Shown here: in pieces, positions 42,236-50,149 of the stretch
How the letters are laid out: each line of letters opens with the position of its first letter
Numbering within the stretch: position 1 is the stretch's first letter
Source: Acidobacteriota bacterium
Lineage (GTDB): Bacteria > Acidobacteriota > Thermoanaerobaculia > Gp7-AA8
Direction of reading: 5' to 3'
Assembly (NCBI GenBank): GCA_021781455.1
Contig: JAJXWV010000067.1
Coordinates: forward strand, 1 to 58,601
Length of the DNA: 58,601 nt
Position numbers and translations under genes: made by a program
The notes under the pieces: model-generated
What the model was told of the DNA's origin: nothing
Databases searched by the model: none
What the model saw: the letters and a program-made list of their open reading frames with translations, nothing else

Positions 42236-42760
42236 ATGACGACGAAGAAGACCTCTCTCGTTCCGCGCGAGCGCATCTTCTCTGCGATCCTCGCCATCCG
42301 GGGAGAGAAGGTCCTGCTCGACGCCACTCTCGCCGAGCTCTATGGCGTCGAGACGCGCGTGCTCGTGCAGGCCGTCAAGCGAAACCTCGATCGGTTTCCC
42401 GACGACTTCATGTTCCATCTCACGTCGGAGGAGTTTGCCAACTTGAAATCACAAGTTGTGATCTCAAGTGGTTGGGGTGGACGGCGTACTGAGCCGTACG
42501 CCTTCACGGAGCAGGGTGTGGCCATGCTCTCGAGCGTCCTGAAGAGCGCACGAGCCGTCCAGGTCAACGTGGAGATCATGCGCGCGTTCGTGCGGCTCCG
42601 CCGCGCAGCCGATCAACATGAAGAGCTCGTGCTGCGTCTCGACGCGCTGGAAGAACGATACGACAAACAGTTCGGACAGGTGTTCGAAGCGATCCGCGCA
42701 CTCATCAGCGAAAAAGTGAAGCCGAAGCGGCGGATCGGATTCGCGAAAGCCGAAGAGTGA
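42236..42760 (+). CDS. ORF6N-domain protein
   Basis: A 174-residue protein. The ORF6N (KilA-N-related) domain is about 10-95: [44 protein letters not shown], and [19 protein letters not shown]. The remainder is a charged helix, possibly coiled coil ([23 protein letters not shown]). Such phage-derived DNA-binding proteins often sit as extra genes within restriction-modification loci. The exact role is unknown, perhaps regulatory. It lies between the restriction and methyltransferase genes and is flanked on both sides by GTGAAGA repeat blocks. ATG 42236 is the first Met before the domain. Confidence 0.85.
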   Translation: MTTKKTSLVPRERIFSAILAIRGEKVLLDATLAELYGVETRVLVQAVKRNLDRFPDDFMFHLTSEEFANLKSQVVISSGWGGRRTEPYAFTEQGVAMLSSVLKSARAVQVNVEIMRAFVRLRRAADQHEELVLRLDALEERYDKQFGQVFEAIRALISEKVKPKRRIGFAKAEE

Positions 42761-42784
42761 AGTGTGAAGAGTGAAAGTGGGCAG
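42752..42784. repeat. Heptamer tandem repeat GTGAAGA, block 2
   Basis: GAAGAGTGAAGTGTGAAGAGTGAAAGTGGGCAG. It overlaps the end of the ORF6N gene and supplies the GTG start and first codons (KSESGQ) of the next gene. Confidence 0.8.
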
Positions 42785-43156
42785 CCGCGCGATTTGGGGA
42801 AGCGGACATTCGCGTTTGGGACGAGAGGCGTGCAGCTGTGCCGCGAGCTCGATCAAGCGCCCGGTGTCAGTCGAACGCTTGCCAGGCAGCTCCTCCGCTC
42901 AGGTTGTTCAGTTGGCGCAAACGTCGAGGAGGGGCAGGGAAGCCGGAGCCGCGGAGACTTCACCGCCAAGTACTCGATTGCATGCAAAGAAGCCCGCGGA
43001 ACTCATTATTGGCTCCGCCTTCTGGCGGCGACCGAAATAATGTCTTCGACCCGTCTCAACGCCATCACCGACGAAGCCAACCAGCTCGTCGCGATCCTGA
43101 CCACTATCGTCAAGAAAACGCGAGCCACCCCGAAAGGAGCCAGCGAAGGGCGCTAG
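42764..43156 (+). CDS. Four-helix-bundle protein (23S rRNA intervening-sequence type)
   Basis: 130 residues from a GTG inside the repeat. The core from about residue 10 (DLGKRTFAFGTRGVQLCREL, LARQLLRSGCSVGANVEEGQ, DFTAKYSIACKEARGTHYWL) is the family known from intervening sequences in 23S rRNA genes and as free-standing genes; the fold is shared with Avd, the accessory protein of diversity-generating retroelements. No retroelement is present. The first six residues are encoded by repeat DNA. Function unknown; inserted between restriction and modification genes. Confidence 0.88.
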   Translation: MKSESGQPRDLGKRTFAFGTRGVQLCRELDQAPGVSRTLARQLLRSGCSVGANVEEGQGSRSRGDFTAKYSIACKEARGTHYWLRLLAATEIMSSTRLNAITDEANQLVAILTTIVKKTRATPKGASEGR

Positions 43157-43157
43157 C

Positions 43158-43176
43158 TTTCACCCTTCACTCTTCA
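43158..43176. repeat. Heptamer repeat, inverted block 3
   Basis: TTTCACCCTTCACTCTTCA is the reverse complement of the GTGAAGA blocks and lies directly before the methyltransferase ATG. With block 2 it flanks the four-helix-bundle gene as an inverted pair. Confidence 0.8.
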
Positions 43177-46092
43177 ATGAAATCGAAGCCAAAGACGCAA
43201 AAAGAAATCGCCGCCCTCACTCACGAAGAGGCGAAGCGGAAGAACATTCCGACGGCCGAGTACCAGGCCGTCCTGGAAAAGGACGAACAGACTCCGATCC
43301 AGATCGCGTACGAGCGTCGCAACCGCGATCTCGACCCGCAGCTCGTCTGGCGCGGGAAGGACGAGCAGGACTGGAGCGATCTGGTCGTCAACGCCCCGCC
43401 GCTGTACATCCAGGAGAAGGTCCACCCGAAGGCGCTGATCGACGAGCTGCTGCGCGAGTCGCGGGAGCGGAAGCACGAGGCCGGCGAGATCATGCCCAGC
43501 CTCTTCGCCGACTTCAACGGCCTGCCGAAGGGCGTCGACAAGACGGAGTTCTACCAGCACGACCAGAACTGGTCGAACCGCATGATCCTCGGCGACTCAC
43601 TCCAGGTCATGGCCAGCCTCGCCGAGCGCGAAGGCCTTCGTGGGAAGGTGCAGTGCATCTACTTCGACCCACCGTATGGGATCAAATTTAACTCGAACTT
43701 CCAGTGGTCGACGACGAGTCGGGACGTCAAAGATGGCAACGCGGAACAAATCACGCGTGAGCCGGAACAGGTTAAGGCTTTTCGCGATACGTGGCGTGAT
43801 GGAATCCACAGCTATCTGACCTACTTGCGAGACCGATTAACGGTAGCGCGTGACCTGCTATTGGACTCGGGTTCACTTTTCGTACAGATCGGTGATGAAA
43901 ACGTTCACCGCGTCCGGACGCTTATGGACGAGGTGTTCAGTCCTGCGTGTTTCATCGCGGAAATCGTCTTTCAAAAGACTTCCTCCACTTCATCGGATGA
44001 GCTGTCGGGTGTTTACGATTCATTGCTGTGGTACGGCCGTTTCCCCGCCGCGAAATATCGAGGGCTGTTTCAAATGAAATCGCCGGGAGACGAAGGCGCG
44101 ACCCAGTACTCGTTTGCTCAGGATGGGGCTGGTTCACGAAATACGGTGAGCGACTGGGAGGCGGCAGGCCAGCCGGCTTCCGGATTGAGAATCTTTTCGC
44201 ACGACAACATAACGAGCCAGCGCCCGGCTCAAGGTGAAGACGTTCGTGCTTTTGTGTATGAAGGTAAGACTTTTGAGGTTAAGAAGGGCACGTTCAAGAC
44301 AGATTCGGTGGGCCTCCAGCGTTTGTCGCTTAGTAAGCGCCTGATCTTCATAGGCAACACGCTGCGCTACGTCAGATTCTTGGACGACTTCGCGATCTAC
44401 CCATATTCGAATCTGTGGACTGACACGACCACGTCTGGTTTCGCTGAGCCGAAGACATACGTCGTTCAAACAAATCGAGAGGTCGTCCAGCGCTGTCTTC
44501 TGATGGCTAGCGACCCTGGGGATCTAGTCATTGATCCGACTTGCGGGTCGGGCACAACTGCAACGGTGGCTGAACAGTGGGGCCGCCGCTGGATCACTAT
44601 CGACACATCTCGCGTTGCACTTGCCCTCGCACGCGCCCGAATCATGGGTGCGCGCTTCCCGTACTACCTCCTTGCCGACTCGCGCGACGGCCAGGTGAAG
44701 GAGGCGGAAATCACTCGTACCGCTCCATCTTCGCAGGCCGTCCGCGGCGACATCCGCCACGGGTTCGTCTACGAGCGCGTCCCGCACGTCACACTGAAGT
44801 CGATTGCCAACAACGCCGAGATCGACGTCATATGGGAGAAGTCGCAGAAGAAACTTGAGCCGCTTCGCGAATCACTGAATGCCACGTTGAAGAAGCAGTG
44901 GCAGGAGTGGGAGATCCCGCGCGACGCCGATCCGAAATGGTCGAGCGAAGCCAAGACGCTCCACGCCGCTTGGTGGCAGGCGCGCATCGCTCGCCAGAAG
45001 GAGATCGACGCCTCGATCGCCTCGAAGGCGGAGTTCGAGTTTCTCTACGACAAGCCGTACGAGGACAAGCGGAAGGTCCGCGTCGCCGGCCCGTTCACCG
45101 TGGAGAGCCTCTCGCCCCATCGCGTCCTCGGCGTCGACGAGAACGACAAGCTGATCGACAGCATCGCCGACAGGAAGACCGGCTACGAGGCGAAGCAGGA
45201 CTTCCCGTCGATGATCCTCGAGAACCTCCGCATCGCCGGCGTCCAGCAGGCCCACAAGGAAGACCGCATCACCTTCACCTCGCTCACTCCCTGGCCCGGT
45301 GACCTCGTCTGCGCCGACGGCCGCTACATCGAGGGTGGCACCGGCGACGACCCTGCCACTGCTTCGCAGAGAGCCACCGATCGAGACCCTTCTCCCCCGC
45401 GGCGCGGGGGAGAAGGTGGCCGAAGGCCGGATGAGGGGGCTTCAGCAGTCTCCTCCAACGAAGGAAGAGAACGTCGCGCGGCGATCTTCATCGGCCCCGA
45501 GTTCGGCACCGTCTCCCGCCCCGACCTCGTCGAAGCCGCGCGCGAGGCTGCCGACGGCGGCTTCGACGTCCTGATCGCGTGCGCCTTCAACTACGACGCC
45601 CACGCCACGGAGTTCGCGAAGCTCGGCCGCATCCCGATCCTCAAGGCCCGCATGAACGCCGACCTCCACATGGCCGAGGATCTCAAGAACACTGGCAAAG
45701 GCAATCTCTTCGTGATCTTCGGCGAGCCCGACATCACGATCCTCAACGAAGACGACGGCCGACTGCGCGTGAAAGTGAACGGCGTCGACGTCTTCCACCC
45801 CAGCACTGGCGAAGTCCGCAGCGACGGCCCCGAAGGCATCGCCTGCTGGTTCATCGACACCGACTACAACGAAGAAAGCTTCTTCGTCCGCCACGCCTAC
45901 TTCCTCGGGGCCAATGATCCCTACAAAGCCCTGAAAACGACCCTGAAGGCGGAGATCAACGAAGAAGCGTGGGAAACCCTCCACAGCGACACTTCGCGGC
46001 CGTTTCCGAAGCCAGCGAGTGGGCGGATCGCGGTGAAAGTCATCAACCACCTCGGGGATGAGGTGATGAAGGTGTTTCGCATCGATGCTTGA
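43177..46092 (+). CDS. Site-specific DNA methyltransferase, type III Mod-like
   Basis: A 971-residue enzyme that should methylate adenine (or N4-cytosine) to protect host DNA from the partner nuclease at 39066. Motif IV is DPPYG near residue 166, followed by a long target-recognition part, then motif I DPTCGSGTTATVAEQWGRRW near 452: the beta class order of type III Mod proteins. The C-terminal 220 residues (FIGPEFGTV, CAFNYDAHATEF, IFGEPDITIL, WFIDTDYNEESFF, GDEVMKVFRID) are a conserved part of this system. Residues about 733-757 (Arg/Pro/Gly-rich) are encoded by an inserted palindromic element. Codon use in 43.7-44.6 kb is lower in GC. ATG 43177 follows the repeat. Confidence 0.92.
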   Translation: MKSKPKTQKEIAALTHEEAKRKNIPTAEYQAVLEKDEQTPIQIAYERRNRDLDPQLVWRGKDEQDWSDLVVNAPPLYIQEKVHPKALIDELLRESRERKHEAGEIMPSLFADFNGLPKGVDKTEFYQHDQNWSNRMILGDSLQVMASLAEREGLRGKVQCIYFDPPYGIKFNSNFQWSTTSRDVKDGNAEQITREPEQVKAFRDTWRDGIHSYLTYLRDRLTVARDLLLDSGSLFVQIGDENVHRVRTLMDEVFSPACFIAEIVFQKTSSTSSDELSGVYDSLLWYGRFPAAKYRGLFQMKSPGDEGATQYSFAQDGAGSRNTVSDWEAAGQPASGLRIFSHDNITSQRPAQGEDVRAFVYEGKTFEVKKGTFKTDSVGLQRLSLSKRLIFIGNTLRYVRFLDDFAIYPYSNLWTDTTTSGFAEPKTYVVQTNREVVQRCLLMASDPGDLVIDPTCGSGTTATVAEQWGRRWITIDTSRVALALARARIMGARFPYYLLADSRDGQVKEAEITRTAPSSQAVRGDIRHGFVYERVPHVTLKSIANNAEIDVIWEKSQKKLEPLRESLNATLKKQWQEWEIPRDADPKWSSEAKTLHAAWWQARIARQKEIDASIASKAEFEFLYDKPYEDKRKVRVAGPFTVESLSPHRVLGVDENDKLIDSIADRKTGYEAKQDFPSMILENLRIAGVQQAHKEDRITFTSLTPWPGDLVCADGRYIEGGTGDDPATASQRATDRDPSPPRRGGEGGRRPDEGASAVSSNEGRERRAAIFIGPEFGTVSRPDLVEAAREAADGGFDVLIACAFNYDAHATEFAKLGRIPILKARMNADLHMAEDLKNTGKGNLFVIFGEPDITILNEDDGRLRVKVNGVDVFHPSTGEVRSDGPEGIACWFIDTDYNEESFFVRHAYFLGANDPYKALKTTLKAEINEEAWETLHSDTSRPFPKPASGRIAVKVINHLGDEVMKVFRIDA
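45383..45440. repeat. Dispersed palindromic element inside the methyltransferase gene
   Basis: Arms CTTCTCCCCCGC and GCGGGGGAGAAG form a hairpin, followed by GGTGGCCGAAGGCCGGATGAG; related to 61-104. It is read in frame as a low-complexity stretch (PSPPRRGGEGGRRPDEG) and does not interrupt translation. Confidence 0.85.
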
Positions 46093-46161
46093 ACTATCGT
46101 GTGTGGGTAAGCAACGGTTTCGGGACCCTCGGCGACCTCGATCCGCAGGTTAGGAGCGCGT

Positions 46162-47325
46162 GTGATTGTTACTCACTTGAACGCGAAGAACTGGCGCAAC
46201 TTCAGGCAGATTGATGTGGATCTGCGCGAGAGGCAGTTCATCGTCGGTCCGAATGCTGCGGGGAAATCGAACTTCCTCGACATGTTTCGCTTCCTTCGGG
46301 ATATCGCGAAACGCGAGGGTGGCGGACTGCAGAAGGCGATCAAGGACCGGGGCGGGGTGCCCAAGGTGAGGAGTCTCGCGGCGCGTCGAGATCCTGAAAT
46401 ATCGATCGAGCTTTCTTTTGCGGAGTCCGTCGGTGAGCCGGTCGCCTGGCGCTACGGCCTCGGCATCCGACAAGACACTCGCGGCCACCGACTGCCGCGC
46501 GTTGCGTGGGAGAACGTCTGGCGAGGCGACGAACAGATTCTGATGCGGCCGAACCCGGATGACCGAACCGACCCCCAACGGCTGACGCAGACTTTCCTCG
46601 AACAAATCGGCGCAAATGCCGAGTTTCGTGTCGTGGCGCGATTCCTCGAGACGATCACGTATTTACACCTGGTGCCGCAGCTCCTCAGGCACGCCGATCA
46701 GATCCAGGGTCGGATCATCGAGGATGATCCTTTCGGCCAGGCCTTTCTCGAGCGGATTGCGAAGACGACGGAGAAGCGGCGCAGATCGCGTCTGCGCATC
46801 ATTGAAGACGCACTCCAGATTGCGGTTCCACAGCTCGAGCAGCTGCGGTTCGTGCGCGACAAGGAATCGGGGCGTCCGCATCTCGAGGCGCTCTATTCGC
46901 ATTGGCGCCCACATGCTGGATGGCAGCGCGAAGACCAGTTTTCAGACGGCACTCTCCGGCTGATTGGACTTCTATGGTCACTGCTCGAAGACGAATCGAT
47001 GCTCCTCCTCGAAGAGCCCGAACAATCACTCAACGCTGCGATCGTCGCGCAGCTCGCGCCAGTCATTCACCGAGTGCAGAAACGCCGCCGCCGGCAGGTA
47101 ATCATCAGCACGCACAGCGACGATCTGCTGAACGAGAAAGGGATCGACGGACGCGAAGTGCTCATGCTCAGCCCGGCCGCGGAGGGGACGTCAGTGAGCG
47201 TGGCTTCAGACGTCGCCGAAATCCGCGTTCTTCTCGAGTCCGGCTTGTCCGCTGGGGAAGCCGTTCTGCCGCGCAGCAATCCGGCGCGCGCTGAGCAGCT
47301 CTCTCTCATCGACACAGCACGATGA
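46162..47325 (+). CDS. AAA/SMC-like ATPase of an OLD/Gabija-type pair
   Basis: 387 residues. GTG start at 46162 with AGGAGCG before it. The fold is the RecF/OLD-type ATPase: N-terminal strand LNAKNWRNFRQIDVDL, Walker A GPNAAGKS (29-36), a helical middle, the signature-like FSDGTLRLIGLLW, Walker B MLLLEEPEQSLN and switch His in VIISTHSDDLLN. It should form an ATP-driven dimer on DNA. In OLD and GajA proteins a TOPRIM nuclease is fused behind such a domain; here the protein ends and the next gene, overlapping by 4 nt, carries a TOPRIM-like pattern. Likely anti-phage; starts 69 nt after the methyltransferase. Confidence 0.88.
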   Translation: MIVTHLNAKNWRNFRQIDVDLRERQFIVGPNAAGKSNFLDMFRFLRDIAKREGGGLQKAIKDRGGVPKVRSLAARRDPEISIELSFAESVGEPVAWRYGLGIRQDTRGHRLPRVAWENVWRGDEQILMRPNPDDRTDPQRLTQTFLEQIGANAEFRVVARFLETITYLHLVPQLLRHADQIQGRIIEDDPFGQAFLERIAKTTEKRRRSRLRIIEDALQIAVPQLEQLRFVRDKESGRPHLEALYSHWRPHAGWQREDQFSDGTLRLIGLLWSLLEDESMLLLEEPEQSLNAAIVAQLAPVIHRVQKRRRRQVIISTHSDDLLNEKGIDGREVLMLSPAAEGTSVSVASDVAEIRVLLESGLSAGEAVLPRSNPARAEQLSLIDTAR

Positions 47326-47906
47326 TCGCCGCCGTTGAAGATCTCCTCAGCGAAGCTGTCGTGAAGAAGCTCGTAGCTGCGATCCGACCGGAGCTCTCGA
47401 TCTCTTTCGTGGCTAGGAACGGCCGCAGCCATATTGAGAAGAAAGCTCGCGAGCTGAATCGTGCAGCGCACAAAGTGCCGGTACTGATACTGGCGGATCT
47501 GGATCGCCCGCAGCCATGTCCTGCTGATCTCATCAGCCAGTTCATTCAAGGGGCGCCGGGTCCCATGCTTCTATTCCGCATCGCAGTGATGGAAATCGAG
47601 TCGTGGATCATGGCGGATCGCGACGGTTTCGCCGGCTTCCTCGGAGTTCCACCGCATCGCATTCCAGCCAATACAGACTCAGTTCCTCAACCCAAAGAGT
47701 TCATAGTCAACCTCGCGCGGAAGTCGAAGCGGAGAAATATTCGCGAAGACCTCGTCCCAGCGCCAGGTGGCACAGCTGCCATCGGGCCAGCATTCAATCC
47801 TCGTATCGCGAGCTTCGTCGTGAACGAGTGGGACTTCAGCCGTGCAGCTCATGCGTCGCCAAGTCTCCGCCGCGCGATTGAGCGACTGGGCGAGGCGTTC
47901 AAGTGA
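47322..47906 (+). CDS. TOPRIM-like (DUF4276-type) nuclease partner of the ATPase
   Basis: 194 residues, ATG overlapping the ATPase stop as ATGA. The order matches a TOPRIM fold: Glu6 in AAVEDLLSE, a Gly in VARNGRSHI, the Asp pair Asp59/Asp61 in VLILADLDRP, then MEIESWIMAD. These acidic residues would bind the metal for nicking or cutting DNA. The C-terminal half has a basic stretch (NLARKSKRRNIRED). No zinc finger or membrane part. DUF4276-type proteins commonly lie beside AAA ATPases. It probably acts with the 46162 ATPase as a two-chain OLD/GajA equivalent. Fold assignment is by pattern only. Confidence 0.75.
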   Translation: MIAAVEDLLSEAVVKKLVAAIRPELSISFVARNGRSHIEKKARELNRAAHKVPVLILADLDRPQPCPADLISQFIQGAPGPMLLFRIAVMEIESWIMADRDGFAGFLGVPPHRIPANTDSVPQPKEFIVNLARKSKRRNIREDLVPAPGGTAAIGPAFNPRIASFVVNEWDFSRAAHASPSLRRAIERLGEAFK

Positions 47907-47934
47907 AGAGGCAATCGGATGCCGCCAGCGGTGA

Positions 47935-50139
47935 ATGACGATGGAGTTCCGGATCGCTGACAGCTTCACTGAAAGTCTGAGCCGGTTGACTGCTGAAGGG
48001 CAGAGGGCCGCTAAGACAACAGCCTTCGACCTGCAGTTGAACCCTGCCAATCCAGGATTGCAGTTCCACCGTCTCGATAAGGCGAGGGACGCGAACTTCT
48101 GGTCGGTCCGTGTCAATGCCGATATCCGCATCATCGTGCACCGAACCCCATCGAGCCTGATGCTCTGCTACGTCGATCACCACGATGCGGCCTATCGATG
48201 GGCGGAGCGGCGGAAGATCGAGCAGCATCCGGTCACCGGCGCGGCGCAGCTCGTCGAGATTCGGGAGACGGTCCGCGAGATCGTGGTCCCGCGGTATTTC
48301 GAGCCGGCAGATGAGGCACATACGGGCGTGTCCGTGCCACAGGGACCTGGAGCACAGCCAGGAGTGCCCGTGCTCCAGAGGAAACCGCTGTTTTCTGAGA
48401 TTCCCGAGTGGGTTCTACAGAGCTACGGCGTCCCGCAGGAGTGGATGGCCGACGTTCGCATGGCGACCGAGGAGACGCTGTTCGACGTGGCCGAGCACCT
48501 GCCGAGCGAGGCAGCCGAGGCCCTGCTCGATCTCGCGACCGGAACGAGACCGCCGATCGGCCCCGGCATCCGAGTCTCCGCCGGCAGGGTGGCAGATGCC
48601 GCGTCGTCGATCGAGGACGGTTTGCGGCATCCCGACGCACAGCGACGTTTTCGCGTCATCAACAACGTCGAGGAGCTCGAGCGTGCGCTCGATGCGCCGT
48701 GGGAGAAGTGGGCGATCTTCCTTCATCCCGCGCAGCGGCAGCTCGTCGAGCACGACTACTCCGGCCCGGCCCGCGTCTCCGGATCGGCCGGCACCGGCAA
48801 GACGATCGTCGCTCTTCATCGCGCCGTTCATCTCGCCCGTACCGACCGCGACGCGCGCGTCCTCCTGACCACGTTCTCTGAACCGCTGGCGAACGCGCTT
48901 CGCTCGCGTCTGCGCATGCTCATCGGCAACGAGCCGCGCATCGCCGAGCGACTCGAGCTTCACTCGATCGGCGCGATCGGACGGCGTCTGTATGCCGTCC
49001 ACTTCGGTCAGGCGAATGTCGCGACCGCGGAGCAGCTGCAGCGGATCCTGAGCGAATCGTCCGCCGCGACTCCGGACCACAAATTCACGGCACACTTCCT
49101 CTGGACCGAGTGGTCGACCGTCGTCGACGCCTGGCAGGTCGAGAGCTGGGAGGAGTATCGCGACGTGAAGCGCCTCGGCCGCAAGACGCGCCTCCCCGAA
49201 AAGCCGCGCGCCCTCCTCTGGTCGATCTTCGAGAAGGTCAAAGCGAAACTAAGCAAAGAGAAGCTCATCACCGAAGCCACGCTCTTCAGCCGCCTCGCAG
49301 AGAAGATCTCGCGACTTCCGCGTCCGACGTTCGATTACGTCGTCGTCGACGAAGCACAGGACGTCAGCGTCGCCGAGCTCCGCTTCCTCGCCGCTCTCGG
49401 CGGTGGCCGCCCTAACAGCCTCTTCTTCGCCGGCGACCTCGGCCAGCGCATCTTCCAGCAACCCTTCTCCTGGAGCTCTCTCGGCGTCGACATCCGCGGC
49501 CGCTCCTCGCGGCTTCGCATCAACTATCGCACCTCGCACCAGATCCGCTCCCAGGCCGACCGCCTCCTCGCGCCAACTCTCGCCGACGTCGACGGCATCA
49601 CCGAAGAGCGCACGGGCACGATCTCCGTCTTCAACGGCATCCCACCAACGATCGCAATCGAGAAGAACGAATCCGCCGAGCGCGATCGCGTGGCGCAATG
49701 GATCATCGACCGAACCGCCGAGGGTTTGCAGCCGCACGAGATCGCAGTGTTTGTCCGCTCGACTGCGCAGCTTCCTCGCGCCGAAGTCGCAGTGAAGAAA
49801 GCCGGCGTCTCCTACCTGATGCTCGATGAGCGGATGGACACCAAACACGGGCGGCTGTCGATCACTACGATGCATCTCGCCAAAGGTCTCGAATTCCGAG
49901 CCGTCGCAGTGATGGCTTGCGACGACGAAGTGATTCCTCTGCAGGAGCGCATCGAATCCGTTTCGGACGAATCGGATCTGGACGAGGCTTACCAGACGGA
50001 GAGGCATCTGCTGTATTTGGCGTGCACGCGAGCCCGCGATCACCTGCTGGTCTCCGGCGTTGCTCCGGGATCTGAATTCGTCGCGGATCTTCGAAACAAA
50101 TCCGGCCCGGAAACGCTTCGCACCGAACACCAGAAATGA
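47935..50139 (+). CDS. UvrD/Rep-type helicase with N-terminal RelE/ParE-like domain
   Basis: 734 residues. Residues 1-95 follow the RelE/ParE toxin fold: FRIADSFTESLSRL, a helix, NPANPGLQFHRL, FWSVRVNADIRIIVHR and LCYVDHHDAAYRW. A linker of about 150 residues follows. The helicase is SF1A: Walker A SGSAGTGKT (Lys289), motif II VVDEAQD (Asp472, Glu473), DLGQRIFQQPFSW, motif IV NYRTSHQIR, motif V HLAKGLEFRAV, motif VI LLYLACTRARD. It is close in size to UvrD-type proteins. It starts 28 nt after the TOPRIM-like gene, giving an ATPase-TOPRIM-helicase order as in Gabija (GajA plus GajB). Whether the toxin-fold part cuts RNA is not shown. Confidence 0.9.
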   Translation: MTMEFRIADSFTESLSRLTAEGQRAAKTTAFDLQLNPANPGLQFHRLDKARDANFWSVRVNADIRIIVHRTPSSLMLCYVDHHDAAYRWAERRKIEQHPVTGAAQLVEIRETVREIVVPRYFEPADEAHTGVSVPQGPGAQPGVPVLQRKPLFSEIPEWVLQSYGVPQEWMADVRMATEETLFDVAEHLPSEAAEALLDLATGTRPPIGPGIRVSAGRVADAASSIEDGLRHPDAQRRFRVINNVEELERALDAPWEKWAIFLHPAQRQLVEHDYSGPARVSGSAGTGKTIVALHRAVHLARTDRDARVLLTTFSEPLANALRSRLRMLIGNEPRIAERLELHSIGAIGRRLYAVHFGQANVATAEQLQRILSESSAATPDHKFTAHFLWTEWSTVVDAWQVESWEEYRDVKRLGRKTRLPEKPRALLWSIFEKVKAKLSKEKLITEATLFSRLAEKISRLPRPTFDYVVVDEAQDVSVAELRFLAALGGGRPNSLFFAGDLGQRIFQQPFSWSSLGVDIRGRSSRLRINYRTSHQIRSQADRLLAPTLADVDGITEERTGTISVFNGIPPTIAIEKNESAERDRVAQWIIDRTAEGLQPHEIAVFVRSTAQLPRAEVAVKKAGVSYLMLDERMDTKHGRLSITTMHLAKGLEFRAVAVMACDDEVIPLQERIESVSDESDLDEAYQTERHLLYLACTRARDHLLVSGVAPGSEFVADLRNKSGPETLRTEHQK

Positions 50140-50149
50140 CGAGGGAATT

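Noticed and set aside
42764-43156. Diversity-generating retroelement, suggested by the Avd-like fold
   Set aside because: No reverse transcriptase, template repeat or variable repeat was found in the window.
42104-43176. CRISPR-like array
   Set aside because: The heptamer repeats have no regular spacers; they are short tandem arrays at gene borders.
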